The position numbers and the translations under genes were made by a program. Positions 56,485 to 64,000 of a stretch of 64,000 nucleotides of DNA are shown piece by piece. Every line of letters starts with the position of its first letter. Within the stretch, counting starts at the first letter, position 1. A model generated the notes under the pieces. It saw only the letters and a list, made by a program, of their open reading frames with translations, searched no databases and was not told the DNA's origin. Source of the DNA: Streptomyces pilosus (GTDB taxonomy: Bacteria; Actinomycetota; Actinomycetes; Streptomycetales; Streptomycetaceae); NCBI RefSeq assembly GCF_014649835.1, contig NZ_BMTU01000003.1, positions 372,001-436,000 on the forward strand, read 5' to 3'.

Positions 56485-58862
56485 GGACCGCTCCGCAGCC
56501 GCACGGTGCCCGTGTCACCGTCCACCGTCAGCGTGTCCCCGGTGCCGACCCGCGTGGTCGCGGTCCGCACGCCCATCACCGCCGGTATGCCGTACTCGCG
56601 CGCCACCACCGAGCCATGGGACAGCGCGCCCCCGACGTCGGCCACCACCGCGCCCGCCCGGGCCAGCAGCGGCGCCCACGCGGGCGTCACCTGGCGCACG
56701 ACGAGGACCTCCCCCTTCTCCAGCGCGTCCGCGTCGGAGAGCTCGTGGATCACCCGGGCGGGACCCGTGTAGCTCCCCGGGCTGACCGCCGAGCCGCTCA
56801 GCGAGTCCGCCCGGTCCTCACCCCGCTCGACGCCGAACAGCGCCAGGGACGTGATGTCGGACCCGAAGAGCGTGATCCGGGCGTCGGCGGGGACCACGTC
56901 GGGCGGGTCGAGCCGGCGCTGCCACTGGCGCCGCAGCCGGCGTTCGCGCACCGCGTCGCGCCACCCCTCGTCGCTCAGGCCGGCGCGCACCCAGTCGCCC
57001 AGTTCCTTCCCCGTCAGGTAGAACACGTCGTCGTCGGCGTCGAGCAACCCGGCGCGCACCATCCGGCGGCCCAGTTCGAGGTATCCGGCCCGCATGAAGG
57101 GCCAGCCGAGCGTGAAGTGGTGCAGGGCCTCGTCGCGGACCCCGCTCCAGTGGTGGGCCCACCGGTGGACGCCGCGCCGCAGCACGCCGGCCGGACCGCG
57201 CCCGAGCCGGCGGGCCGGGTCACGGCCCGGACCCGGCGCCACCGTCGCGGCGCCGGGCTCGCCGGCGCCGTCACGACGGCGGCCGGCGACCACCGACCGG
57301 AGCATCGAGGGGTCGTCGACCGCCGTCGGCTCGGCCGTGTCGAGGCTGTACACCAGGTGGCCGAAGCTCCGCAGGTACTCCCGCAGCAGCCGTTCCTCGT
57401 CCTCCGGGCCGGCGGCCGCCACCCGGTCCAGGGCACGCTCGGCCCGGTGGGCGAACCGGTCCTCGCCCACCAGCAGGGAGCCGGGTGTGAGCCCCTTGGT
57501 GCGCCGCCCGCCGCGTGCCAGGACCGCGCCCAGCAGCCACTCGGTGGTGTTCCAGTGCCAGGCGAGGCCGCCGATCACCGCCCAGTAGCGGGCGCTCAGT
57601 TCCTCGACGGTCCGGATCCGCCGCAGCACCTCGGCCGGCGACAGGTCGGTCAGTGGGGTGTCCCGCACCCGTTCCAGGCCCTCCCGCAGGGCGGGCAGCA
57701 CCTCGCGCCGCCAGTGCCGCTCCACCGGTGAGAGGTGGAAGCCGAGCCAGCGCGCGGTGAGCCGCAGGGTGCGCACCGGGTGCCGGGAGAGGGGGAAGTC
57801 GAAGCGCAGGTAGGCGTAGCCGTTGACGGTCCCGTGCATCGGCTCGGGGATCAGCGGACTGCGCGCACGGACCCGGCGGGGGCCGCCCCAGTTGGTCGCC
57901 CACCGGTCGATGAGCGCCGGGAACAGCGTGGTGGCGAACAGCGGGGAGAGCGGGTCGGACAGCCAGGAGTCGCAGATGCTCATCCGGGCCCACCGCGCCC
58001 CGGGGACCTCGCTCACCCAGTCGCCGAACTGTGTCGGACGCGGGACGGTGGCGGTGATCGGGCGGGCCTGCAGCAGGTGGAGTCCGGTGCCGTCCAGTGC
58101 CCACTCGATGTCCTGCGGTCCGCCCAGTGCCCGCTCCACCGCCAGCGCCGTGCGCACCAGGGAGCGGAGCGGGCCCCCGCCTTCCCGGGTCTCGCCCATC
58201 CGCTCACCGAAGGCGGTGCTGAACGCGGGCGTGTGCGGCTCCCTGCGGGAGAACGCCGCCCGTTCGGGCTCCGCCACGCCGTCCACGAGCCGCGTGCCGA
58301 GCCCCTCGACCGCCTCCACGAGGACCAGCTGGTCGTCGTCCGCGACCGGGGCCTCGGCCGTGAACACCACACCGGCCCACGCGGGGTCCACCATCGCCTG
58401 CACCACGACGGCCATCCGCGGGGCCTCCCCGGCGAGGCCGACCCGGCCCCGGTAGACGCCGGCGGCGTGGGAGTGCCGGGACGCCTGGCACCGGCCGACC
58501 GCGTCCAGCAGTTCCTCGAAGGTGCGGACCCCGAGCACGCTCTCGTACTGGCCGGCCGCGCTGCTCGCCGCACCGTCCTCGCTGGTGGCGGACGACCGCA
58601 CGGCCACGCCGTGCGGGGCGGGGAGCGCCTCCCAGCGCGCCCGCAGCTCGGCGAGCGCGCCCTCGCGCAGCCCCGGCCGGCCGGTGCTCTCCGCCTCCCC
58701 CTCCTCGCCCGCGGTGGGGGTGAAGGCGTCCACCGGGAGGCAGAAACCGGGCGGCACGGGGAATCCCGCCGCCGCCAGCCGGCCCAGCCCCCTGGCCTTG
58801 CCCCCGACCCGTTCGACGGGCAGGTCCGCGGCCTCGACCAGGTCCACGACACCCTCAGTCAT
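56481..58862 (-). CDS. PEP-utilizing phosphotransferase, rifampin-phosphotransferase-like
   Basis: 793 residues from the ATG at 58862. The ATP-grasp N-terminal domain has GGKARGLGRL, VRSSATSEDGAASSAAGQYE, GVVFTAEAP and DIEWALDGTGLHLLQARPI. A divergent middle region (about 320-700) follows, then the mobile phosphohistidine domain GGALSHGSVVAREYGIP (His749). This is the layout of PEP synthase and rifampin phosphotransferase, and the missing C-terminal PEP-barrel domain favours the latter type. Such enzymes transfer a phosphate from ATP to an alcohol through the histidine. The gene overlaps the preceding Rieske gene by 8 bp. The acceptor is unknown; an oxidised prenyl product of the operon is the obvious candidate. 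Confidence 0.82.
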   Translation of the reverse strand: MTEGVVDLVEAADLPVERVGGKARGLGRLAAAGFPVPPGFCLPVDAFTPTAGEEGEAESTGRPGLREGALAELRARWEALPAPHGVAVRSSATSEDGAASSAAGQYESVLGVRTFEELLDAVGRCQASRHSHAAGVYRGRVGLAGEAPRMAVVVQAMVDPAWAGVVFTAEAPVADDDQLVLVEAVEGLGTRLVDGVAEPERAAFSRREPHTPAFSTAFGERMGETREGGGPLRSLVRTALAVERALGGPQDIEWALDGTGLHLLQARPITATVPRPTQFGDWVSEVPGARWARMSICDSWLSDPLSPLFATTLFPALIDRWATNWGGPRRVRARSPLIPEPMHGTVNGYAYLRFDFPLSRHPVRTLRLTARWLGFHLSPVERHWRREVLPALREGLERVRDTPLTDLSPAEVLRRIRTVEELSARYWAVIGGLAWHWNTTEWLLGAVLARGGRRTKGLTPGSLLVGEDRFAHRAERALDRVAAAGPEDEERLLREYLRSFGHLVYSLDTAEPTAVDDPSMLRSVVAGRRRDGAGEPGAATVAPGPGRDPARRLGRGPAGVLRRGVHRWAHHWSGVRDEALHHFTLGWPFMRAGYLELGRRMVRAGLLDADDDVFYLTGKELGDWVRAGLSDEGWRDAVRERRLRRQWQRRLDPPDVVPADARITLFGSDITSLALFGVERGEDRADSLSGSAVSPGSYTGPARVIHELSDADALEKGEVLVVRQVTPAWAPLLARAGAVVADVGGALSHGSVVAREYGIPAVMGVRTATTRVGTGDTLTVDGDTGTVRLRSGP

Positions 58863-59907
58863 GTTCGGCCACCTCGACCCACCGCTGGTAGAAACGCCGG
58901 AACCGGCGCACCGCCTCGTCACCGGGCACGTAGATGCCGTGCCGGTCGCCCGGCAGCAGGGTGTCGAAGACCGGGAGGTCCTGGCGGGCGGCCACCTGCA
59001 CCTCCGCGCGGTGCACGAGGGCGCGCAGCCATCCGAGGGCCCCGCGGCCGTCGGCGTCGACGACGGCGTTGATGTGCTGGACGCTGTGGTGCTCCCCGAT
59101 CGGGGTGACGGCCAGGACCATCCGGTACAGGCGCCGGCCGTCCGCGTAGTACTCGATCTCCTGGCAGCTGGACCAGCCGCGCATGCGCAGGGTGAACTCG
59201 TCCGCGTTGAGCCCCACCGCGTCCGACACGGTGCCCAGCGCGCCCCGGTAGGCGGGCCAGGTCAGCGTCGCGTCGCAGCGTTCCGCCGGCTCGTCGTCCG
59301 CCGCCCCGCCGTCCCCCTTCGCCCCGGGTGCGTCCGGGAACACGATGCGGGCCTCCCCGCGCACCGTCAGTCCGTGCAGCGCCACCAGGTGGTCGGGGTC
59401 GTAGGTGTTCTCCAGGATGCGCCGGGTGGTCGCCCGGGTCGGGTCGGCCAGCCGGAAGGTGCGCAGGCCCGGCAGCCGCCGCCCGCCGAGGCCGGGCAGG
59501 TCCGGCGGCTCGTGGCGGGGCGGCCCGCCGCCGTACCACGCCCACACGTAGCCCGAGCACTCCCGGGTGGGCAGCGCGGTGAGGGCGGCCCGCGCCGGCG
59601 GGCGCCGCCCCGGCACGAAGGCGCACGCGCCGGACTCGTCGAACCGCCAGCGGTGGAAGGGGCATTCCAGTGTGCCGTCGACCACCTTGCCGCCGTACAG
59701 GGCGGCGCCCGCGTGCGGGCAGACCGCGCTGTGCACCCGGGCCCGGCCGTCACTCCCGCGCCAGCCCACGTAGGAGCTGCCGAAGAGGGTGATCCGGCGC
59801 GGCCGGTGCCGCAGCTCCGCCGAGGGCACGGCGACGTACCAGCCGGAGGCGAGGTTCGTGACCGGTCGTGCCGACGCGGTCAGCCGCTCGGACGTCCTGT
59901 TCCTCAT
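58855..59907 (-). CDS. Rieske non-haem iron oxygenase 1
   Basis: 350 residues; the ATG at 59907 follows GGGAGGA. The N-terminal Rieske [2Fe-2S] site is CPHAGA with CPFHRW 17 residues later. The mononuclear iron site is in YDPDHLVALHG (His-x4-His). The length and the C-terminal FRRFYQRWVE match KshA / pheophorbide a oxygenase-type terminal oxygenases, which act on polycyclic isoprenoid or chlorin substrates. No ferredoxin or reductase is encoded nearby. It is one of three tandem, clearly divergent paralogues with overlapping ends. Confidence 0.9.
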   Translation of the reverse strand: MRNRTSERLTASARPVTNLASGWYVAVPSAELRHRPRRITLFGSSYVGWRGSDGRARVHSAVCPHAGAALYGGKVVDGTLECPFHRWRFDESGACAFVPGRRPPARAALTALPTRECSGYVWAWYGGGPPRHEPPDLPGLGGRRLPGLRTFRLADPTRATTRRILENTYDPDHLVALHGLTVRGEARIVFPDAPGAKGDGGAADDEPAERCDATLTWPAYRGALGTVSDAVGLNADEFTLRMRGWSSCQEIEYYADGRRLYRMVLAVTPIGEHHSVQHINAVVDADGRGALGWLRALVHRAEVQVAARQDLPVFDTLLPGDRHGIYVPGDEAVRRFRRFYQRWVEVAEHD

Positions 59908-60959
59908 GCCGTTCCTCCCCCGACGCCGTTCCGCCGTCCCCGTGCCGCACCGGATCTCCCACCGGGGCCCTCGTCCGTCCACCGGCGGTGGAACTGGCGG
60001 AACCGCAGCACGCCCTCGTCGTCGGGTGTGTTGATCGAGCCGTCGGTCTCCTCGGCGTCCCGGTAGATGCGCAGGTCGGCACGGGTCCCCCACCAGTGCT
60101 GGAGCCGGTAGCCCCAGAAGACGGGTGCGGAGCCGAGCAGCCCGCCGGACCGCGGCATCACGGTCCAGCCGTGCATGGTGGTCCGGGACCGTGTCACCGG
60201 TGTCACGGCGAGCAGTTCGTGCGCCACCGGACGGTCGTCCAGTTCGAAGGTCAGCACCTGGTACGAGGGCGTCGACCGCAGGTGCAGGCAGAGCCGGCCG
60301 AGGCCGCCCGGCCGCCGGTCCAGCGGGGGCGGCAGGGCGATCGAGTCGGTGGTGATGCGCGCCCCGATCGTGTGCCGGTCCACGTCGGTGTCCCAGGAGA
60401 GCGCGAGGTCACCGGTGATCCCGTGCACCACCGGGAAGTGCGGCACGTCGAAGCCGTTCTCCAGCACCCGGCGCGCCGGCGCCTCGGTGTCGAAGGCGAA
60501 CCGGTAGCGCCGGTGGGCCGGCGCCCGCCGGTCCAGGTGCGGGAAGTCCGGCGGCGGGTACTCCGGAGCCGCCGAGCCCACCCAGGTCCACACGTAGCCG
60601 AGCCCTTCCCAGGTGGGGTGGACCCGGGCCGAGGCGTCACGGGGCAGCCGCCGGGTGGACGGCGCGGCCACACAGGTCCCCCCGGCGTCGAACCGCCAGT
60701 GGTGGAAGGCGCACCGCAGCGCGCCGTCGACCACGCGGCCCAGTTCCAGGGCGGCTCCCTGGTGGGGGCAGAAGCGGTCCATCACCACGGCCGTGCCGTC
60801 ACCCGCACGCCAGAGCACCACCTCCCGTCCGGCGACCACGGTGGCGCGCGGCCGGCGTCCCACCCGGGTGGAGCGCTCGGCCACGTACCAGCCGCGTGCC
60901 AGGTCGCGGGGCGGCTGGAGATCACGGGGCGGTCGTCCCCGTACCGGCGCGGGACTCAT
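59904..60959 (-). CDS. Rieske non-haem iron oxygenase 2
   Basis: 351 residues. The Rieske site is CPHQGA and CAFHHW; the iron site is FDVPHFPVVHG. Its C terminus has VLRFRQFHRRW. It overlaps Rieske 1 and Rieske 3 by 4 bp each (ATGA). The Rieske domain is closer to oxygenase 3 than to oxygenase 1 by eye, but the catalytic domains differ widely, so the three probably act at different positions or steps. Confidence 0.9.
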   Translation of the reverse strand: MSPAPVRGRPPRDLQPPRDLARGWYVAERSTRVGRRPRATVVAGREVVLWRAGDGTAVVMDRFCPHQGAALELGRVVDGALRCAFHHWRFDAGGTCVAAPSTRRLPRDASARVHPTWEGLGYVWTWVGSAAPEYPPPDFPHLDRRAPAHRRYRFAFDTEAPARRVLENGFDVPHFPVVHGITGDLALSWDTDVDRHTIGARITTDSIALPPPLDRRPGGLGRLCLHLRSTPSYQVLTFELDDRPVAHELLAVTPVTRSRTTMHGWTVMPRSGGLLGSAPVFWGYRLQHWWGTRADLRIYRDAEETDGSINTPDDEGVLRFRQFHRRWTDEGPGGRSGAARGRRNGVGGGTA

Positions 60960-62065
60960 CTGCCGACCTTTCCGTCGTCTGCGGCCCGGTCGACCCACGA
61001 CTGGTAGTAGCGGCGGAACCGGAGCAGGCCGTTGTCGTAGCGCACGTAGATCGTGGGCTGGGCGTTGCGGGTGGAGTCGTAGACGGGTACGTCCTGGAAG
61101 GTCCCCGCGCGGTTCTGGACCCAGAACAGGACGTAGTTGAAGAGGGTCCGCAGGGGACGCCCGGTGCGGCGTACCCCGGCCCAGCCGACCTGCCGGGTGA
61201 CGCGGTCCCCCTCGGGGACGATCCCCATGATCACCTTGTAGACCTCGACGCCGTCGACGTACGCGGTGAAGCGCTGCCCGCCGGGCCAGCCGTCGACGAG
61301 CAGCTGCATGCGGCGGCCCATCGCGAAGGTGGAGACGACACCGGTGATCCAGCCGAACGGTGAGCGGCGCAGCGGCGGGCGCCGCGGGCGGCCGGAGAAC
61401 CACACGCCGAACCAGGCGTCGTCCCGGGTCAGCGGCGGGCCGTTGTCCGCCGCCTCGGACTGCTTGCCCAGCACCCGGAACTCGACCTGGTCCAGGGCCA
61501 GTCCGTGCAGGGCGCTGAAGTGCTGGTGGTCGACCGCGTTCTCCAGCAGCTGGCGGATCGTCCCGGTGGTCGCGTCGTCGTAGTGGAAGCCGAGGTAGCG
61601 GCGGGGCCTGTCGGTCAGGGCGGGGAACTCCGGCAGGTCGAAGAGGGGTTCGGCGGTGCCGTACCAGACCCAGACGAACCCGTACGCCTCACGGGTGGGG
61701 TAGGACCGGGTGCGGGCCGTCGTCGGGATGCGCGACTGCCCGGGGATCGCGGAGCAGACCCCCTCGCCGTCGAACCGCCAGTGGTGGAACGGGCAGCGCA
61801 GTTCCCCGTCGACCACGTCCCCGAGGCCCAGGTGGGCGCCCTGGTGCGGACAGTGCGCGGCCACGCAGCGCACCGTCCCGCGCCGGTCGCGCCACAGCAC
61901 CACCTCGCGGCCGAACAGCCGCAGCCGGTGCGGCCCCTTGCCCAGGCGGGAGCTCCTGACCGCGGCGTACCAGGAGGCGGCGATGTTCGCTCCGGCGGGA
62001 TTCGGCGGGACCGCCGAGGCGGGCGCGGTCCGCAGTTCCTCCGGGGGGCCGTCCGCGCCGATCAC
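60956..62065 (-). CDS. Rieske non-haem iron oxygenase 3
   Basis: 369 residues. The Rieske site is CPHQGAHLG with CPFHHW; the iron site is VDHQHFSALHG. The catalytic domain includes STFAMGRRMQLLVDGW and the C-terminal LLRFRRYYQSW shared with the other two. The ATG overlaps the prenyl synthase stop by 4 bp, making it the first oxygenase translated after the prenyl chain builder. Confidence 0.9.
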   Translation of the reverse strand: MIGADGPPEELRTAPASAVPPNPAGANIAASWYAAVRSSRLGKGPHRLRLFGREVVLWRDRRGTVRCVAAHCPHQGAHLGLGDVVDGELRCPFHHWRFDGEGVCSAIPGQSRIPTTARTRSYPTREAYGFVWVWYGTAEPLFDLPEFPALTDRPRRYLGFHYDDATTGTIRQLLENAVDHQHFSALHGLALDQVEFRVLGKQSEAADNGPPLTRDDAWFGVWFSGRPRRPPLRRSPFGWITGVVSTFAMGRRMQLLVDGWPGGQRFTAYVDGVEVYKVIMGIVPEGDRVTRQVGWAGVRRTGRPLRTLFNYVLFWVQNRAGTFQDVPVYDSTRNAQPTIYVRYDNGLLRFRRYYQSWVDRAADDGKVGR

Positions 62066-62979
62066 GCCGCCGCCCGGCCGCTGACCACGCCGGCGGCCCA
62101 GCGGAGCATCGACGCGCGCTCACCGAACGCGTCGAGTTCCTCCACGGCCCGGGTGATCAGTGTGCGCACCCGCTCGCGTGCCTTCTCCACCCCGACCAGC
62201 CGGGGGTAGGTCCACTTGCCCGCGGCCCGGTCCTGGCCGACCTCCTTGCCGACCTCCTGGAAGCTGGAGGTCTCGTCGAGGATGTCGTCGACGATCTGGT
62301 AGGCGAGCCCCAGGTTCCGCGCGTACGTCGTGAGGCGGGCTATCTCGTCCTGCGACGCGCCCCCGAGGATGGCCCCGGTGACCACGGAGGCCTCGATGAG
62401 CGCACCGGTCTTCTTGATGTGCATCTCCTCCACGGTCCACGGATCGACCTCGTCGCGTCCCTGGCAGTCGAGGTCGAGCGCCTGTCCGCCGGAGAGCCCG
62501 GACGGGCCGACCACCTCGATCAGCTTGGCCATGACGCCCAGCTGTCTCTCCGGGTGCAGCGAACCGGAGTTGCGGAGGATGAATTCCAGCGCGTAGGCGA
62601 GCAGCGCGTCCCCGGCGAGCAGCGCCATGCCCTCACCGAACACCCGGTGATTGGACGGGCTGCCGCGGCGGAAGTCGTCGTCGTCCATGGCCGGCAGGTC
62701 GTCGTGGATGAGCGAGGCCGTGTGCAGCATTTCCAGGCCGCAGGCGGTGGGGAGCGCTATCGAGACATCGTGGCCGAACATCTCGTACGTCAACAGGCAG
62801 AGAGTCGGCCGAATGCGTTTGCCGTCGGCCAGCAGGGAATAGGCCATGGCCTCGCGCAGCCGTGGTGGTTCCACCGCGTCGACCGAGGAGCGTAACTTCT
62901 CGTTGACCTGGCGGCGGAAATCCTCCAGTGGAGCCGGAAAAGCTTCTTCCACTTGTGTGCTGTCCATCGCGAAGGACAC
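62062..62979 (-). CDS. Short-chain polyprenyl diphosphate synthase, probably GGPP synthase
   Basis: 305 residues from a GTG after GGGGAGAG; an ATG at 62967 is an alternative. The first Asp-rich motif is HDDLPAMDDDDFRRG and the second YQIVDDILDE, with GKRIRP upstream for diphosphate binding. The fifth residue before the first Asp-rich motif is Ala (TASLIHDD), where farnesyl synthases usually have Tyr or Phe. A small residue there lets the chain grow, so GGPP is the likely product, though chain length from sequence is only indicative. It heads the seven-gene operon. Confidence 0.88.
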   Translation of the reverse strand: MSFAMDSTQVEEAFPAPLEDFRRQVNEKLRSSVDAVEPPRLREAMAYSLLADGKRIRPTLCLLTYEMFGHDVSIALPTACGLEMLHTASLIHDDLPAMDDDDFRRGSPSNHRVFGEGMALLAGDALLAYALEFILRNSGSLHPERQLGVMAKLIEVVGPSGLSGGQALDLDCQGRDEVDPWTVEEMHIKKTGALIEASVVTGAILGGASQDEIARLTTYARNLGLAYQIVDDILDETSSFQEVGKEVGQDRAAGKWTYPRLVGVEKARERVRTLITRAVEELDAFGERASMLRWAAGVVSGRAAA

Positions 62980-63187
62980 GAAGCATCACTCTCCCCGAGA
63001 AAGCCTGGAACGTGCCTCGGACACAGGGGTGTGCCGACGGGGCCGATTCATGGCGTAAGGAATATGGGATGGCGCTGGATTCCGGCCACCGAATGCACCG
63101 ATACGGCGTGCTGGCGTGCTGGGCCCGGCCTTCCGGACCCTTTGTGCGGAGAATGCGGCGGAGGGGCCGGGGCGGGAAGGCGAATGC
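62980..63187 (-). promoter_or_regulatory. Leader region of the prenyl synthase/Rieske operon
   Basis: 208 bp between two minus-strand genes, with a less GC-rich core near 63040-63075, so a promoter for the seven-gene operon is expected. I see no clear -35/-10 consensus and no gene. A short direct repeat (GGCGTGCT twice, about 63104-63119) is the only local pattern. Confidence 0.4.
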
Positions 63188-64000
63188 TCAGAGCGCCTGT
63201 GACCGGGTACCCGCGCCCGCCATGGCCGGGGCCGGCGCACGGCCGGCCACGCTGATCCGTTTCAGCCAGCGGTCCGTACCGTCGAAGCGCGGCCGGAAGG
63301 CCCGGCGGCCGTGTACGGCGCGGTAGTTGTCCACGATCAGGACGTCGCCCTCGCCGACCACCACGTCGCGCTGGGCGCGGTCCAGCTCGCCGGTGATCGC
63401 GGCCAGCGCCTCGGCGGCCTCGTCGTCGCCGGGCAGCGCGGTGGTGTAGGGGGCGTCGATGCGCAGACAGGGGGCGTCCGGGTCGCCGAAGAGGAGGGCG
63501 ACCGGCTCGGGGTTCTCGTGCATCGCCCGCGCCTGCCGGAGCATGTCGCTGTCGGGGGCGTACGCGGCCAGTTGGCGCAGGTGCTCGAGGTCGGGCCGGA
63601 TCAGGAAGCGCCGTTCGCGCAGCACGGCCCGCAGGTCGTCGGCGAGCCCGAGGTCGTGCACGGTGCCCAGCGTGGTCGGCACCCGGTCGTGGTTCCTGAC
63701 GCCGAGGAGCGCCAGGTAGCGGCAGCGGTCCGGGTGGAAGCCGTCCTCGGTGTGCCATTCCAGGGCGACCGAGCCGTGGCCGCTCTGTTCCTCCCGGTCC
63801 TTCTCGACGGGGAGGAGGTTCTGCACCATCCGCCCCCGCTGGATGGTCGGCCAGGCGAAGACGCTGCCCAGGAACGAGGCCAGGAGCGCGAGTTGGGCCT
63901 CCTCCAGCGCCTGCCGGTCGTCGTCGAGGCCCGCCTGCCAGGACAGCGGTGTGGGCCCGCACCGCTCGGGGTCGACGCGTACCCCCGAGATGTGCAGCGC
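63188..64000 (-). CDS. Clavaminate-synthase-like Fe(II)/2OG amino-acid hydroxylase, 5' end outside window
   Basis: About 270 residues are visible and the frame stays open to the right edge, so the start lies outside. WHTEDGFHPDR carries the HxE iron motif of the clavaminate synthase / AsnO / VioC family, followed by LALLGVRN. The distal iron His and 2-oxoglutarate Arg are in NYRAVHGRRAFRPRFDGTDRW. Family members hydroxylate the beta carbon (sometimes others) of free or carrier-bound amino acids such as Asn, Arg or Lys. It may tailor a lipopeptide residue or belong to the neighbouring operon; 208 bp separates it from the prenyl synthase gene. Confidence 0.85.
   Translation of the reverse strand, partial: ALHISGVRVDPERCGPTPLSWQAGLDDDRQALEEAQLALLASFLGSVFAWPTIQRGRMVQNLLPVEKDREEQSGHGSVALEWHTEDGFHPDRCRYLALLGVRNHDRVPTTLGTVHDLGLADDLRAVLRERRFLIRPDLEHLRQLAAYAPDSDMLRQARAMHENPEPVALLFGDPDAPCLRIDAPYTTALPGDDEAAEALAAITGELDRAQRDVVVGEGDVLIVDNYRAVHGRRAFRPRFDGTDRWLKRISVAGRAPAPAMAGAGTRSQAL

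Noticed and set aside
58862..58922. Longer start for the PEP-type phosphotransferase
   Set aside because: The extra 20 residues lie inside the Rieske 1 coding region and have no family similarity. The ATG at 58862 gives MTEGVVDL followed directly by the conserved GGKARGLG motif.
63188..63829. Complete 213-residue hydroxylase starting at 63829
   Set aside because: The same frame continues upstream with family-like sequence (PTPLSWQAGL, then SFLGSVFAWPTIQRGR) to the window edge, so the true start lies outside.

Overview
High-GC actinomycete DNA, with C/G-ending codons, GTG/TTG starts and stop/start overlaps between genes, most likely from Streptomyces or a close relative. The species cannot be told from the window. 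About 38 kb (3781-46334) is a nonribosomal lipopeptide cluster. It is flanked by precursor, transport and regulatory genes, and followed by a separate terpenoid-type operon.

Layout. Minus strand, 1-3404: glutamate mutase (sigma and epsilon subunits), an ABC-2 permease and a SyrP-like dioxygenase cut by the left edge. Divergent plus-strand operon, 3781-46334: fatty acyl-AMP ligase, acyl-CoA dehydrogenase, a half-size dehydrogenase homologue, acyl carrier protein, three NRPSs (3, 6 and 2 modules, the last with a thioesterase) and MbtH. An alpha/beta hydrolase follows at 46491-47303. Then come an MmpL transporter (minus, 47433-49868), a lysine cyclodeaminase (plus, 50124-51152), and DedA / histidine kinase / response regulator (minus, 51285-53898). 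An unrecognised gene (54197-54871) ends in a 25-bp tandem repeat. Finally, a seven-gene minus-strand operon (55064-62979) encodes a polyprenyl (probably GGPP) synthase, three Rieske oxygenases, a PEP-utilizing phosphotransferase, a flippase-like membrane protein and a phosphatase. A clavaminate-synthase-like hydroxylase is cut by the right edge.

How the parts fit. Adenylation codes read by eye, with module order and epimerase positions, predict acyl-Asp1-X2-D-Pip3-(Me)Asp4-Asp5-Gly6-Asp7-Gly8-D-X9-Val10-Pro11. This is the backbone of the amphomycin/friulimicin family of calcium-dependent lipopeptides, including the Asp-Gly-Asp-Gly calcium motif. The ligase, dehydrogenase pair and ACP should supply an unsaturated acyl starter. 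Glutamate mutase should supply 3-methylaspartate, and lysine cyclodeaminase should supply pipecolate. X9 has a valine-like pocket carrying a glutamate, which would suit 2,3-diaminobutyrate. Module 2 has lost almost its entire adenylation domain, so residue 2 must be loaded in trans.

The least familiar part is the seven-gene operon. All its genes overlap at stop/start, and its enzyme combination matches no pathway I recognise. A second notable signal is an 11-4-11 palindrome upstream of the DedA/two-component operon, with a degenerate copy at the same spacing in the MmpL/cyclodeaminase promoter region.
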